Under the pieces are notes generated by a model. It was given only the letters and a program-made list of their open reading frames with translations, made no database searches and was not told the DNA's origin. Shown in pieces: positions 1-6,082 of a stretch of 8,872 nucleotides of DNA; the first letter of the stretch is position 1; the number at the start of each line of letters is the position of its first letter. Both the position numbers and the translations under genes were made by a program. The stretch lies in the NCBI GenBank assembly GCA_046594105.1, contig JBKJQB010000205.1, forward strand, positions 1 to 8,872, given 5' to 3'. The stretch is from JBDSGC01 sp046594105 (lineage in GTDB: Bacteria > Acidobacteriota > Thermoanaerobaculia > Gp7-AA8).

Positions 1-300
1 GAGGTGCTTGTGGAATGGCCCGGCAGCGGCGGCGCGATCCCTCTCTCGCAACTGATTCTGGAAGGGGGAAAGCCGGCCTCGTTCGACTTCCGCTTCGGCG
101 GAAACGAGCGCTTCCAGAAAAACTTCAAGTCCGGTTGCATCGTCTGCGACTACTCCTGCCCCGGCGGCGCCATCGGCAATCGCAACCGCACCATCCGCGA
201 GGAGGAGAAACTCGGCGTGATCTTCACCGCCAACACCCAACGGCTCCCAAAGGATGGGACCGAGGTGACCGTCATTTTCAGGCCGCGCCTGACTCCGTGA
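1..300 (+). CDS. 3' end of an unrecognised protein with a C-x2-C-x3-C motif (partial)
   Basis: The reading frame is open from base 1 and ends at TGA 298-300, so this is the last 99 residues of a protein that begins outside the window. Third codon positions are strongly G/C, which supports real coding. I do not recognise the family. The visible part is hydrophilic, with no membrane segment. It contains three closely spaced cysteines at residues 46, 49 and 53 of the visible part (GCIVCDYSCPGG). The C-terminal part alternates polar and hydrophobic residues (TEVTVIFRPRL), suggesting a final beta strand. The cysteines could bind a metal or form disulfides, but this is inference. The next gene lies on the opposite strand, so the two are convergent and not one operon. 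Confidence 0.7.
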   Translation, partial: EVLVEWPGSGGAIPLSQLILEGGKPASFDFRFGGNERFQKNFKSGCIVCDYSCPGGAIGNRNRTIREEEKLGVIFTANTQRLPKDGTEVTVIFRPRLTP

Positions 301-409
301 CCGCGACAAGGTTGCAGAACTACCGGCGCGCAGACACAAGCCGGATCACGGAGGCGATCCCGCTCGGGTCATGTTGCATGCAATCGCCCGCTCTGACGAT
401 CATTGCAAC

Positions 410-431
410 CGAACGCCGGTTCCGGTGTTCG
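410..431. terminator. Strong inverted repeat between convergent genes, candidate bidirectional hairpin terminator
   Basis: The arms 410-419 (CGAACGCCGG) and 422-431 (CCGGTGTTCG) pair over 10 positions, nine Watson-Crick and one G-T, around a 2-base centre; in RNA the innermost pair would open. It lies 22 bases beyond the stop of the minus-strand DUF2892 gene and about 110 bases beyond the plus-strand stop at 300. No T-run follows on either strand, so it is not a classical intrinsic terminator. The same intergenic stretch holds the perfect palindrome TTGCATGCAA at 374-383. Confidence 0.4.
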
Positions 432-453
432 CCCGCTCCGTGCATCGGAGGCT

Positions 454-675
454 TCACTGCGCGCGTTTCGGACGACCCCAGAAATCGGCGTTGAACAGCG
501 GGCCGAAAAGGCAGAAGTTCAGGATTCCGGCGGCGATCGGCACCAGACCGATGGCGGCCACGATGTAGCTCCAGGGCGGCTGCAGCGAGTGGAGGGCGAT
601 CCAGATGATGGCGACGCCGGCAACGACCCGGAGCAGGCGCCCGGCAATGCTGATCATGAAGTTCACAAAACCCAT
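454..675 (-). CDS. Small YgaP-type (DUF2892) inner-membrane protein
   Basis: This 73-residue protein is almost entirely membrane-embedded. Two hydrophobic helices lie at about residues 14-30 (LLRVVAGVAIIWIALHS) and 36-57, joined by a short turn with prolines, and a basic tail (WGRPKRAQ) follows. The RxxRxxAG-type first helix and the 'GLVPIAAGILNFC' second helix fit the DUF2892 fold found at the C-terminus of YgaP and as a stand-alone protein. Cys55 sits where the family often has a cysteine. The start at 675 was chosen because AAGGAG lies 8 bases upstream; the frame stays open to 840, but the extra N-terminal residues look non-coding. Stand-alone DUF2892 proteins are often found near rhodanese and persulfide dioxygenase genes, and here a rhodanese-DUF2892 fusion lies 3.4 kb away. 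Its function is unknown. Confidence 0.8.
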   Translation of the reverse strand: MGFVNFMISIAGRLLRVVAGVAIIWIALHSLQPPWSYIVAAIGLVPIAAGILNFCLFGPLFNADFWGRPKRAQ

Positions 676-683
676 GAGGAACA

Positions 684-689
684 CTCCTT
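684..689 (-). promoter_or_regulatory. Shine-Dalgarno site of the DUF2892 gene
   Basis: On the minus strand AAGGAG precedes the ATG at 675 by 8 bases. It decides the start over several in-frame upstream candidates. Confidence 0.7.
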
Positions 690-777
690 CGGACCCCGCG
701 CGGAACGACATTGTGCCGCCAGGACCTCGTTCACTCACCAACCTGCAAAACACGATCCATCTATGCCCACTTGCACA

Positions 778-791
778 ATATGGCATATGCC
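778..791. promoter_or_regulatory. Overlapping palindromes, candidate operator upstream of the DUF2892 gene
   Basis: ATATGGCATAT (778-788) is an 11-base palindrome with a central G. It overlaps the perfect 10-base palindrome GGCATATGCC (782-791). The A/T-rich core stands out in a G+C-rich region and lies about 105 bases upstream of the minus-strand start at 675. That placement suits a dimeric regulator site, but no clear promoter hexamers were found beside it. Confidence 0.3.
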
Positions 792-806
792 GCCCTGGTG
801 TGGCGC

Positions 807-819
807 GGCCGTCCCGGCC
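807..819. repeat. GC palindrome copy 1 (GGCCGTCCCGGCC)
   Basis: This is identical at 12 of 13 positions to the copy at 1098-1110. It forms the core of a hairpin at 805-821 with a 7-bp stem, GCGGCCG pairing with CGGCCGC around TCC. Confidence 0.5.
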
Positions 820-824
820 GCCAG

Positions 825-1096
825 TCAGCGTCCGCGCCATCGTGACTCCGCCACGGGTGACAGGCAGCCCTTGGTGAGATCGTGTGTGAAGGCGAGGTTC
901 TCACCGGCCGCCGTGGAACCGTTGAAGACGTCGCGTGCCGCTGGCGAAGGTCTGCGCGTCGACGATGGTGACTTTACCTACGTCCTTGTTAAGGCGTGCG
1001 GAAGACGGAGTTGCGTGCGACGCGAATCCCGACGGCCTAGCCCGGCAGAACGTCTTGGAGCGTGATGTTGGCGGAGCCTTGGGCAACCAGCGCCGC
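825..1096 (-). pseudogene. Possible decayed coding relic in several frames
   Basis: Reading the minus strand, high-G/C-third-position, protein-like segments follow one another with a stop and shifts. The first frame runs from about 1096 to 1040 (VAQGSANITLQDVLPG), then TAG at 1039-1037. The same frame continues at 1036-992 (AVGIRVARNSVFRTP) to TAA at 991-989. A second frame covers 990-934 (KDVGKVTIVDAQTFASGT). After one extra base at 933, a third frame covers 932-828 (DVFNGSTAAGENLAFTH), ending at TGA 827-825. I do not recognise the family. It could be a broken gene lying beyond the hydrolase stop, or chance in G+C-rich DNA. Confidence 0.3.
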
Positions 1097-1097
1097 C

Positions 1098-1110
1098 GGC
1101 CGTGCCGGCC
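1098..1110. repeat. GC palindrome copy 2 (GGCCGTGCCGGCC), abutting the hydrolase stop
   Basis: This is the second copy of the 13-base palindrome and touches the hydrolase stop codon (1112-1110). A 6-bp hairpin, GCCGGC-CGT-GCCGGC, spans 1095-1109. It may help end hydrolase transcription, but no T-run follows. Confidence 0.45.
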
Positions 1111-2048
1111 TAGCGGTTCAGGGCCGCTGCGATCGGTTGCAGTACTGCATCGGAATCCCGCAGATACATGTTGTGATCGCCGCGGAGAAACAGGAGCGTC
1201 GCCCCCGTCTCGGCAGCGATCGCCTCCAGCCGATCGCGGTCGGTGATGTGGTCCTCCGTCCCGTGCAGAATGGTGATCGGCAGCGGAACGAGCGCACGCA
1301 ATGTCTGCTCCATGTTCGATCGCAGCACGACGTTCTGCAGCGTGCGGTCGAAGGACTCCCACCGATGGAGCACCGCGTCCCTGGCCACCGCCGGAGGCAC
1401 CTCGGGATCCAGTCCCGGCGCGAACTTGAACAGAAGCGGCCGGAAGGCGCAGACCAGATCGCAGCTGGCGCGCGCCAAGAAGCGCTGCATGGAGAACATC
1501 GCCGCCATCGGCGACATCTCTTTGATTCTCGATCGCCCCTCATCCTCGGAACGGAACATCGGCGCGTTGAGAACGATCAGTTTGGAGACTTCGTCCCGGT
1601 AGCGGCGGGCATACTCCGCCGCCAGGATCGCCCCCATCGAATGCCCGACAATGGTGGCCCGCCGGCCGCGGACGACCGGCGCGACCGTGCGATGGATGGC
1701 ATCGAGATGCGCGGCAACGTCATAGGAAGAGTCTGCCGGCCACGGCGACTCTCCGAAGCCGAGAAGGTCGACGATGATGATCTGGTGGTTCGCTGCCAGC
1801 GTGAGAACCTGCGGCCCCCAGTAACGCCCGGAGCCGCGGAATCCGTGAAGGAAGATGACCGGAGGACCCGACCCGGCCACGGAGATGTGCAGATGGTCGC
1901 CGAGGTTGCGAACGCGGTGGTTGTGCGTGGAGCGGGTGATGCGCGCGGCGATCTCCACTGCGGCGACGAGGGCAGCCAGAATTCCGAACACCATTCCCGC
2001 CCGTCGTGAAATCGTCTGCACCGTGCGGCTGTTTGCGCGATCAACCAT
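1110..2048 (-). CDS. Membrane-anchored alpha/beta-fold hydrolase
   Basis: This 312-residue protein is a serine hydrolase of the alpha/beta fold; its substrate is unknown. Residues 17-35 form one hydrophobic N-terminal anchor after a basic stretch (ISRRAG), so the catalytic domain probably faces the periplasm. The domain starts near residue 50. It shows the oxyanion-hole HGF at 68-70, the nucleophile elbow GHSMG at 135-139 with Ser137, the acid in HGTED (Asp266) and the final histidine in GDHN (His292). This triad order fits the family of esterases, epoxide hydrolases and C-C bond hydrolases. ATG 2048 is preferred because AGGAG lies 10 bases upstream. ATG 2084 and TTG 2099 are also in frame, but they add only a polar tail and lack a clear ribosome site. 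The gene follows the sterol-desaturase gene on the same strand after 129 bases and may be a trailing operon member or independent. Confidence 0.88.
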   Translation of the reverse strand: MVDRANSRTVQTISRRAGMVFGILAALVAAVEIAARITRSTHNHRVRNLGDHLHISVAGSGPPVIFLHGFRGSGRYWGPQVLTLAANHQIIIVDLLGFGESPWPADSSYDVAAHLDAIHRTVAPVVRGRRATIVGHSMGAILAAEYARRYRDEVSKLIVLNAPMFRSEDEGRSRIKEMSPMAAMFSMQRFLARASCDLVCAFRPLLFKFAPGLDPEVPPAVARDAVLHRWESFDRTLQNVVLRSNMEQTLRALVPLPITILHGTEDHITDRDRLEAIAAETGATLLFLRGDHNMYLRDSDAVLQPIAAALNR

Positions 2049-2136
2049 GTCTTCCGCACTCCTGCTGTTCGCTTTTTTCGTCATCTGGTTCGTGCTCAAC
2101 CGTTACGTCCTGCCGCGCTTCGGCATCGCCACTTGA
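2047..2136 (+). CDS. Possible 29-residue single-pass membrane peptide, antisense to the hydrolase 5' end
   Basis: ATG 2047 to TGA 2136 encodes 29 residues. The first 18 are hydrophobic (ALLLFAFFVIWFVL), followed by NRYVLPRFGIAT, the shape of a small membrane protein with positive charges on one side. It lies mainly in the gap between the hydrolase and the sterol-desaturase gene, and its ATG overlaps the hydrolase ATG head to head. Against it are the lack of a clear Shine-Dalgarno sequence, the opposite orientation to its neighbours, and the tendency of the antisense of a polar N-terminus to read as hydrophobic. I cannot assign a function. Confidence 0.25.
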   Translation: MSSALLLFAFFVIWFVLNRYVLPRFGIAT

Positions 2137-2177
2137 ATGGCCGACTCCTGCCGCGTGCCGGCAGAGAAGACCAGCAC

Positions 2178-3017
2178 TCAGCGCGTGGTTGAAGAGACTT
2201 CGGAAGTGCCACCATCGCGCCAGTCGTCCCGCTGAGGAACGAGAGGCAGGAGCTGGATCCGGGCGAAGGATACGTCGGGAGGCTGGCGATAGGCCGGGAC
2301 GCCGATGCGGATCGTTTCGTCGGGAACGTCGACGCGCAGCGTTCCATGCAGTACGTCCCAGATCGAGAGAAGGCTCGACCAGTTGCTGTTGGTCTCCTCT
2401 CTCCGGTCTGAGTGATGGATGCCATGCATCCGCGGCGTGACGAACACGCGCATGAGCACCCGCTCGAACCTGCCAGGGAGCCGCAGGTTGCCGTGATGAA
2501 AGAGGATCGATGCGAAGAGGATCGTCTGCCACAGCCAGACGGAGAACGGCGTGGCACCGATGAGGACAATCTGCAGGGCCCGATAGAACACCGACAGGGT
2601 GAGCTCACCGAAGTGAAAGCGCAGTGCGGTCGACGAGTCGAGATCGAGGTCGACGTGATGGACCAGGTGAAAGCGCCACAGCACCGGCACCATGTGGCTC
2701 GCCCAATGCCACCACCAGAGCGTGTAGTCGAGCAGGACGATGGCCAGGATCACACTCCACGGGGAGGAAAGGTGCAGCCATCGAACGATCCCGATGTCAT
2801 GGCTCGCGGCCCACTTCGCCACCGGCACCAGCAGCGGCGCCTGGAGCAGCGTCAGGATGGCCAGCGAGATTCCGCCGGTGGAGAAGTTGCGGATGGTATG
2901 GCGCAGCTTCGGTTCCACCCGTGCGCGCAGCGGTCGCAGGGCCTCGCCGAGGAACATCAGGGCGAACACGCCGAAGATCACAACGGGTGAAATCCACGCT
3001 GGGACGTCTGCTCTCAT
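2178..3017 (-). CDS. Sterol desaturase / fatty-acid hydroxylase family membrane protein
   Basis: This 279-residue integral membrane protein belongs to the non-heme di-iron hydroxylase/desaturase superfamily. These enzymes use oxygen to hydroxylate or desaturate lipid chains, sterols or carotenoids. The histidine boxes are H-x3-H at 104-108 (HWASH), H-x2-HH at 117-121 (HLVHH) and H-x2-HH at 198-202 (HGIHH), with an extra FHHGN at 173-177. Hydrophobic segments lie at about 8-24, 47-68, 87-103 and 142-172. Length and box spacing match bacterial family members, so it looks intact. The ATG at 3017 was chosen over an open frame reaching 3233, because the upstream part overlaps the zinc-ribbon gene and reads as nonsense. 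GGGAG lies about 11 bases upstream. The start is 37 bases after the zinc-ribbon stop, so it is probably the last gene of the sulfur operon. Its substrate is unknown. Confidence 0.9.
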   Translation of the reverse strand: MRADVPAWISPVVIFGVFALMFLGEALRPLRARVEPKLRHTIRNFSTGGISLAILTLLQAPLLVPVAKWAASHDIGIVRWLHLSSPWSVILAIVLLDYTLWWWHWASHMVPVLWRFHLVHHVDLDLDSSTALRFHFGELTLSVFYRALQIVLIGATPFSVWLWQTILFASILFHHGNLRLPGRFERVLMRVFVTPRMHGIHHSDRREETNSNWSSLLSIWDVLHGTLRVDVPDETIRIGVPAYRQPPDVSFARIQLLPLVPQRDDWRDGGTSEVSSTTR

Positions 3018-3054
3018 GTGAGGAGCGGCTCCCGGCCGCTCATGCTTTGTACCC

Positions 3055-3237
3055 TCAACGGAAGGGCGTCGATTCGCGGATGACCAGCTCGCGCTCGTCG
3101 AGGTCGAGCACCTCTTCGGAGGACAGCAGGAAGCACTGGGGGCATCGCGGTTCCCCCGCCGGCCCGTCCGCGGCCACCCCCGGCTCGAAGACGGTCTCGC
3201 ATTCGCGGCAGCGACGCAGGCTGGCAGTCTCACTCAT
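3055..3237 (-). CDS. Small four-cysteine zinc-ribbon-like protein
   Basis: This 60-residue cytosolic protein carries two CxxC knuckles, Cys10/Cys13 (CREC) and Cys32/Cys35 (CPQC), separated by 18 residues. That is the layout of a zinc ribbon or a rubredoxin-like metal site. The second half is acidic (EEVLDLDERE). It has no transmembrane segment or signal peptide. Its ATG overlaps the TGA of the tauE-like gene in an ATGA arrangement (3234-3237), so translation is probably coupled, and no separate Shine-Dalgarno site is visible. The sterol-desaturase gene begins 37 bases downstream. Rubredoxin usually has tighter CxxC-G motifs with aromatic residues, which are absent here, so structural zinc is more likely than redox iron. 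Electron supply to the downstream di-iron enzyme or a binding role remains speculative. Confidence 0.75.
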   Translation of the reverse strand: MSETASLRRCRECETVFEPGVAADGPAGEPRCPQCFLLSSEEVLDLDERELVIRESTPFR

Positions 3238-4037
3238 CGGTCAGGTCTGGCGGCCATGCGGTGCGATTCCCGTACCGCATGCGCCGATTTCCGCAATTGC
3301 TGCTGGTTCTGGATCAGGATGAAGCCGGCCACCCCGACCAGAAAAACGGCGAAGGTCCGTTTGAGCAGGGACTGCGAAACATACTGCACCATCGCCGAGC
3401 CGATGAAAACACCGGCGATGGCCAGAATGGTGAAGAGCGCCGTGAAGCGCCAGTCGATAGGCACCCGGCCAGCGTACGCGAGAAAGCCCGACGCCGAATT
3501 CAGAGCGATCACCAGGAGCGACGTGCCGGCGGCGCGCTTCATCGGAAGACCCCCGAACAGGACCAGTGCCGGAACGATGAGAAAGCCGCCGCCGACGCCC
3601 ACCACGCCGGTCAGCAGTCCGACCGCCGCCGCCGACGCGACGATCAGCGGCAGACGAGCGGCGACGCCGTCAGAAGCCTCTTCGGTCGGGGAGCGAAACA
3701 TGGATACGGCCGCTCCGAGCATGACCACCGCGAACAGCACGAGCTGGAACGTGTCGGAGACGTGGGCGGCCAGTCGTCCGCCGGCATACGATCCTGCCAT
3801 CGACAGCAGACCGAAAATCACGGCGGTTCGATAGTCGACGTTCGAGACGCGTGCGTGTCGGAGCGCACCGACCAGGCTCGTCGTTCCGACCACCACCAGG
3901 CTGGCCGCGATGGCCGGCTTGGCGCCCATCCCCACGACGTAGAGCAGAATGGGCACCGCCAGAATGGAGCCGCCGCCGCCGAGCAGTCCGAGGGAAACAC
4001 CGATCAGGACAGCGAGAAAAAGTCCGAGGATCTCCAA
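3234..4037 (-). CDS. TauE/SafE-family membrane exporter of sulfite or a related sulfur anion
   Basis: This 267-residue polytopic membrane protein belongs to the TauE/SafE family, whose members move sulfite, sulfoacetate, thiosulfate or related anions. It shows the family's internal duplication. The first half begins with a glycine-rich motif at residues 17-30 (GLLGGGGSILAVPI) and the second repeats it at 143-157 (TGVVGVGGGFLIVPA). About eight hydrophobic segments are visible. The basic hydrophilic tail (from about 249) should lie in the cytoplasm. The start is TTG at 4037, only 3 bases after the TAA of the rhodanese-DUF2892 gene; ILGLFLAVLIGVSLGLLGGG directly after it matches where the family normally begins, and no ATG is suitably placed. 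Position after persulfide dioxygenase and rhodanese genes suggests export of the sulfite or thiosulfate they produce. Confidence 0.92.
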   Translation of the reverse strand: MEILGLFLAVLIGVSLGLLGGGGSILAVPILLYVVGMGAKPAIAASLVVVGTTSLVGALRHARVSNVDYRTAVIFGLLSMAGSYAGGRLAAHVSDTFQLVLFAVVMLGAAVSMFRSPTEEASDGVAARLPLIVASAAAVGLLTGVVGVGGGFLIVPALVLFGGLPMKRAAGTSLLVIALNSASGFLAYAGRVPIDWRFTALFTILAIAGVFIGSAMVQYVSQSLLKRTFAVFLVGVAGFILIQNQQQLRKSAHAVRESHRMAARPDR

Positions 4038-4040
4038 TGA

Positions 4041-4670
4041 TTACCTGGAACAGTTCTGCGCCGGAGGAGCGGGCTGGCGTCCGACCGGTACCGGCTGGGC
4101 GCCGCTCCGGAGTGCCTGGACCATGGCCGGCACGTCACAGGAAGCGACGGAGTTGTGAGGCAGTCGGGAAAGCACCATGGCCATGGCGCAGGTATCGGTC
4201 ACCCCGGCGAAGACGAGACCACTCCCCACGAAGAGCGGCACGATGGCGAACCAGGGGCTGACCAGAAGCGCGAGCAAGCCTCCGATGGCGCTGAGGCCAC
4301 CGGCGACGATGCGCACCTGGCGCTCCAGCGACATCCGTCGCGGTCCGAATCGCGCCGGCTTATTCGCGGCGAGCCAGGCGTTCATGCCGCCGTCGAGAAC
4401 GTGAAGCCGCGTCAGGCCGGAGCCGCGCAGAGCGTCTTCTGCTTTCCGGGCGCGATTGCCGGACTGGCAGATGAGAACGAAGTCGTTCTGCGGGTTCGTG
4501 GCGATCTCGGCGGCGTGCTCGCCGAGCGCATCGAGCGGTACGTTGTACGCGCCGGCGATGTGAGCGCTCTCGAATTCGCCCGGCGTGCGCACGTCGATGA
4601 GACGGATTCCGGTCCGCGAAGTGAGGAGCTCGTCGAGCTCACGCGGTTGAAGAACTGGGGCAAGACTCAT
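4041..4670 (-). CDS. Rhodanese domain fused to a DUF2892 membrane domain (YgaP-like sulfurtransferase)
   Basis: This 209-residue protein has the architecture of E. coli YgaP, a membrane-bound rhodanese. Residues 8-105 are the rhodanese domain, with the CH2A-type stretch IDVRTPGEFESAHIAGAYNVP at about 25-45 and the active loop CQSGNR with catalytic Cys68. Residues 113-175 are the DUF2892 part: a first helix at about 119-137, a second at about 140-157, and TDTCAMAMVLSRLPHN with Cys161. A tail of about 35 residues adds Cys178 and Cys207, beyond what YgaP has. ATG 4670 follows an AAAGGA-rich stretch about 11 bases upstream and lies 28 bases after the persulfide dioxygenase stop. The active cysteine would carry sulfane sulfur at the cytoplasmic membrane face, close to the exporter encoded next. 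Whether the tail cysteines take part is unknown. Confidence 0.92.
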   Translation of the reverse strand: MSLAPVLQPRELDELLTSRTGIRLIDVRTPGEFESAHIAGAYNVPLDALGEHAAEIATNPQNDFVLICQSGNRARKAEDALRGSGLTRLHVLDGGMNAWLAANKPARFGPRRMSLERQVRIVAGGLSAIGGLLALLVSPWFAIVPLFVGSGLVFAGVTDTCAMAMVLSRLPHNSVASCDVPAMVQALRSGAQPVPVGRQPAPPAQNCSR

Positions 4671-4698
4671 GATTCTGTTTTCCTTTTGTGATCGTGAT

Positions 4699-6081
4699 TC
4701 AGCGTTCGGTCGAATAGCCGGCGCTCACCCATGCGGAAGTCCCGCCGGTGATGTTGTAGAGATCCTGGAAACCATGCCGCTGCAGAATGCTGGCGGCTGC
4801 GGCCGAGCGATATCCGCCCGCGCAGATGACCGCAGTCGGTTGATGGGGATCGAGCCCGGCAAGCCGGGACTCCAGTTCCGGTAAGGGGACGTTTTTTGCG
4901 CCGGGCAGATGTCCCGATGAAAATTCACCCGGAGCCCGCACATCGACGATCTGCAGTCGCTTGCCGTCATCGTTGATCTGCGCATGAAGCTCGTCCACCG
5001 AGATCTGCGGCGTCTGTTGGAGGTCCAGTCCCGCCGCGTTCCAGGCGAGGATCCCGCCTTCCAGATAGCCGGCCACGTTCTCCAGCCCCACGCGCGCCAG
5101 TCGCATCACTGCTTCATCAATCTCTTCTTTACCGTCGGCAATGAGGATCAGCCGATCCGATGATTTCAGGAGGTTTCCGCTCCAGGGGGCGTAGTTCCCT
5201 TCCAATCCGATGTTCAGCGATCCCGGGATGTGGCCATTCGCGAAGGCAGTGCTCTCCCGCACATCAAGAGCCACCGCTCCCTGCTGCAGCCGCAGGTGGA
5301 CTTCCTGTGGGGTGAAGGCGTCGGCATGAAGCTCCGAGAGGAATCCTGCACCACGGCGGTTGATCTCCGCGTCCATCGAGAAATAGCTCGGTGCCGGCGG
5401 GAGGTCGCTGGTCATCAGCTTGATGAATGCATCCCGCGGCATCGGGCGCAGCGCGTAGTTCGTGCGCCGCTGCTCGCCGATGGTGGACGACCTCTCCTTG
5501 GAGATGTTGCGACCACAGGCCGAACCGGCGCCGTGGGCCGGATAAACCTCGACGGAGTCGTCGAGCGGCAGCAACTTCCCGTGGAGTGAGTCGTACAGCA
5601 TGCCGGCCATGTCCTCTGCGGTAAAGCCTTTGGACCCGACCAGATCCGGCCGTCCGACGTCACCGATGAACAGCGTGTCGCCGGTGAGCACCTTCTGCGG
5701 TGCCTCCGGCGCTTCCCCATCGATGACCACCCACGAAATCCCCTCGGGAGTGTGCCCGGGCGTCTCCAGAGCCCGGAGGACGACCTGCCCGACCTGGAGT
5801 TCATCGCCGTCGTGGACCGCCCGGTGGGGAAACTCCGCGCCGGCCCGGGAGCCAAACACGATCTCCGCCCCGGTCTTCGCTGCCAGTTCACGGTGGCCGC
5901 TGACGAAATCGGCATGCAGGTGGGTTTCGATCACATAGCGAATGGTGAGCCCGTTGGCCTCTGCCTCATCGATGTACTGCTGCACGTCGCGCTGAGGATC
6001 GACGACCGCCGCATCCTTCCCCGAGCCGATGAGATAGGAAGCGTGGGCAAGACAACCGAGGTAAAACTGTTTGAAGACCAT
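4699..6081 (-). CDS. cstB: CstB-like persulfide dioxygenase with two C-terminal rhodanese modules
   Basis: This 460-residue protein has three domains. Residues 1-245 are an ETHE1-type metallo-beta-lactamase fold that oxidises persulfide sulfur to sulfite with a single iron. The motifs are THLHADFVSGH (53-63), TPGHTPEG (108-115), TGDTLFIGDVGRPDL (133-147) and YPAHGAGSACG (180-190); by analogy with ETHE1 the iron ligands are His54, His110 and Asp135. Residues 255-355 are a rhodanese-like module whose active loop reads LIADGKEE with no cysteine, so it is catalytically dead. Residues 360-457 are a second rhodanese with CAGGYR and catalytic Cys420. A dioxygenase, an inactive rhodanese and an active rhodanese is the CstB order known from Staphylococcus aureus, which makes thiosulfate from persulfide; Cys189 may correspond to CstB's additional functional cysteine. 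The ATG lies 1 base after the upstream rhodanese stop, with AAAGGAG 6 bases before it. Function as a CstB orthologue is inferred. Confidence 0.93.
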   Translation of the reverse strand: MVFKQFYLGCLAHASYLIGSGKDAAVVDPQRDVQQYIDEAEANGLTIRYVIETHLHADFVSGHRELAAKTGAEIVFGSRAGAEFPHRAVHDGDELQVGQVVLRALETPGHTPEGISWVVIDGEAPEAPQKVLTGDTLFIGDVGRPDLVGSKGFTAEDMAGMLYDSLHGKLLPLDDSVEVYPAHGAGSACGRNISKERSSTIGEQRRTNYALRPMPRDAFIKLMTSDLPPAPSYFSMDAEINRRGAGFLSELHADAFTPQEVHLRLQQGAVALDVRESTAFANGHIPGSLNIGLEGNYAPWSGNLLKSSDRLILIADGKEEIDEAVMRLARVGLENVAGYLEGGILAWNAAGLDLQQTPQISVDELHAQINDDGKRLQIVDVRAPGEFSSGHLPGAKNVPLPELESRLAGLDPHQPTAVICAGGYRSAAAASILQRHGFQDLYNITGGTSAWVSAGYSTER

Positions 6082-6082
6082 G

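Larger units (their letters stand above)
676..1109. other. 434-base stretch without an intact gene
   Basis: No intact gene is convincing here. The stretch holds the leader of the DUF2892 gene, overlapping palindromes at 778-791, two near-identical GC palindromes at 807-819 and 1098-1110, and a possible frameshifted coding relic between them. Open frames on the plus strand have low-complexity, arginine-rich translations typical of G+C-rich shadow frames. Confidence 0.6.

Noticed and set aside
403..1065. Long plus-strand open frame across the DUF2892 gene and the intergenic region
   Set aside because: The translation is arginine- and proline-rich with no domain, and it is antisense to a recognisable membrane protein with a good ribosome site.
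901..1362. Minus-strand open frame overlapping the hydrolase C-terminus
   Set aside because: Most of it is a shadow of the hydrolase; only its last part (990-934) looks coding-like and is described under the relic.
1062..2009. Long plus-strand open frame opposite the hydrolase
   Set aside because: It is Arg/Asp/His-rich without motifs, while the opposite strand has a complete catalytic triad and family motifs.
3018..3233. N-terminal extension of the sterol-desaturase frame up to 3233
   Set aside because: It overlaps the zinc-ribbon gene in another frame and reads as a Ser/Arg-rich shadow; the family-like protein starts at 3017.
3256..4040. Two long plus-strand open frames opposite the TauE/SafE gene
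   Set aside because: Both are compositionally biased antisense shadows of a clear membrane transporter.
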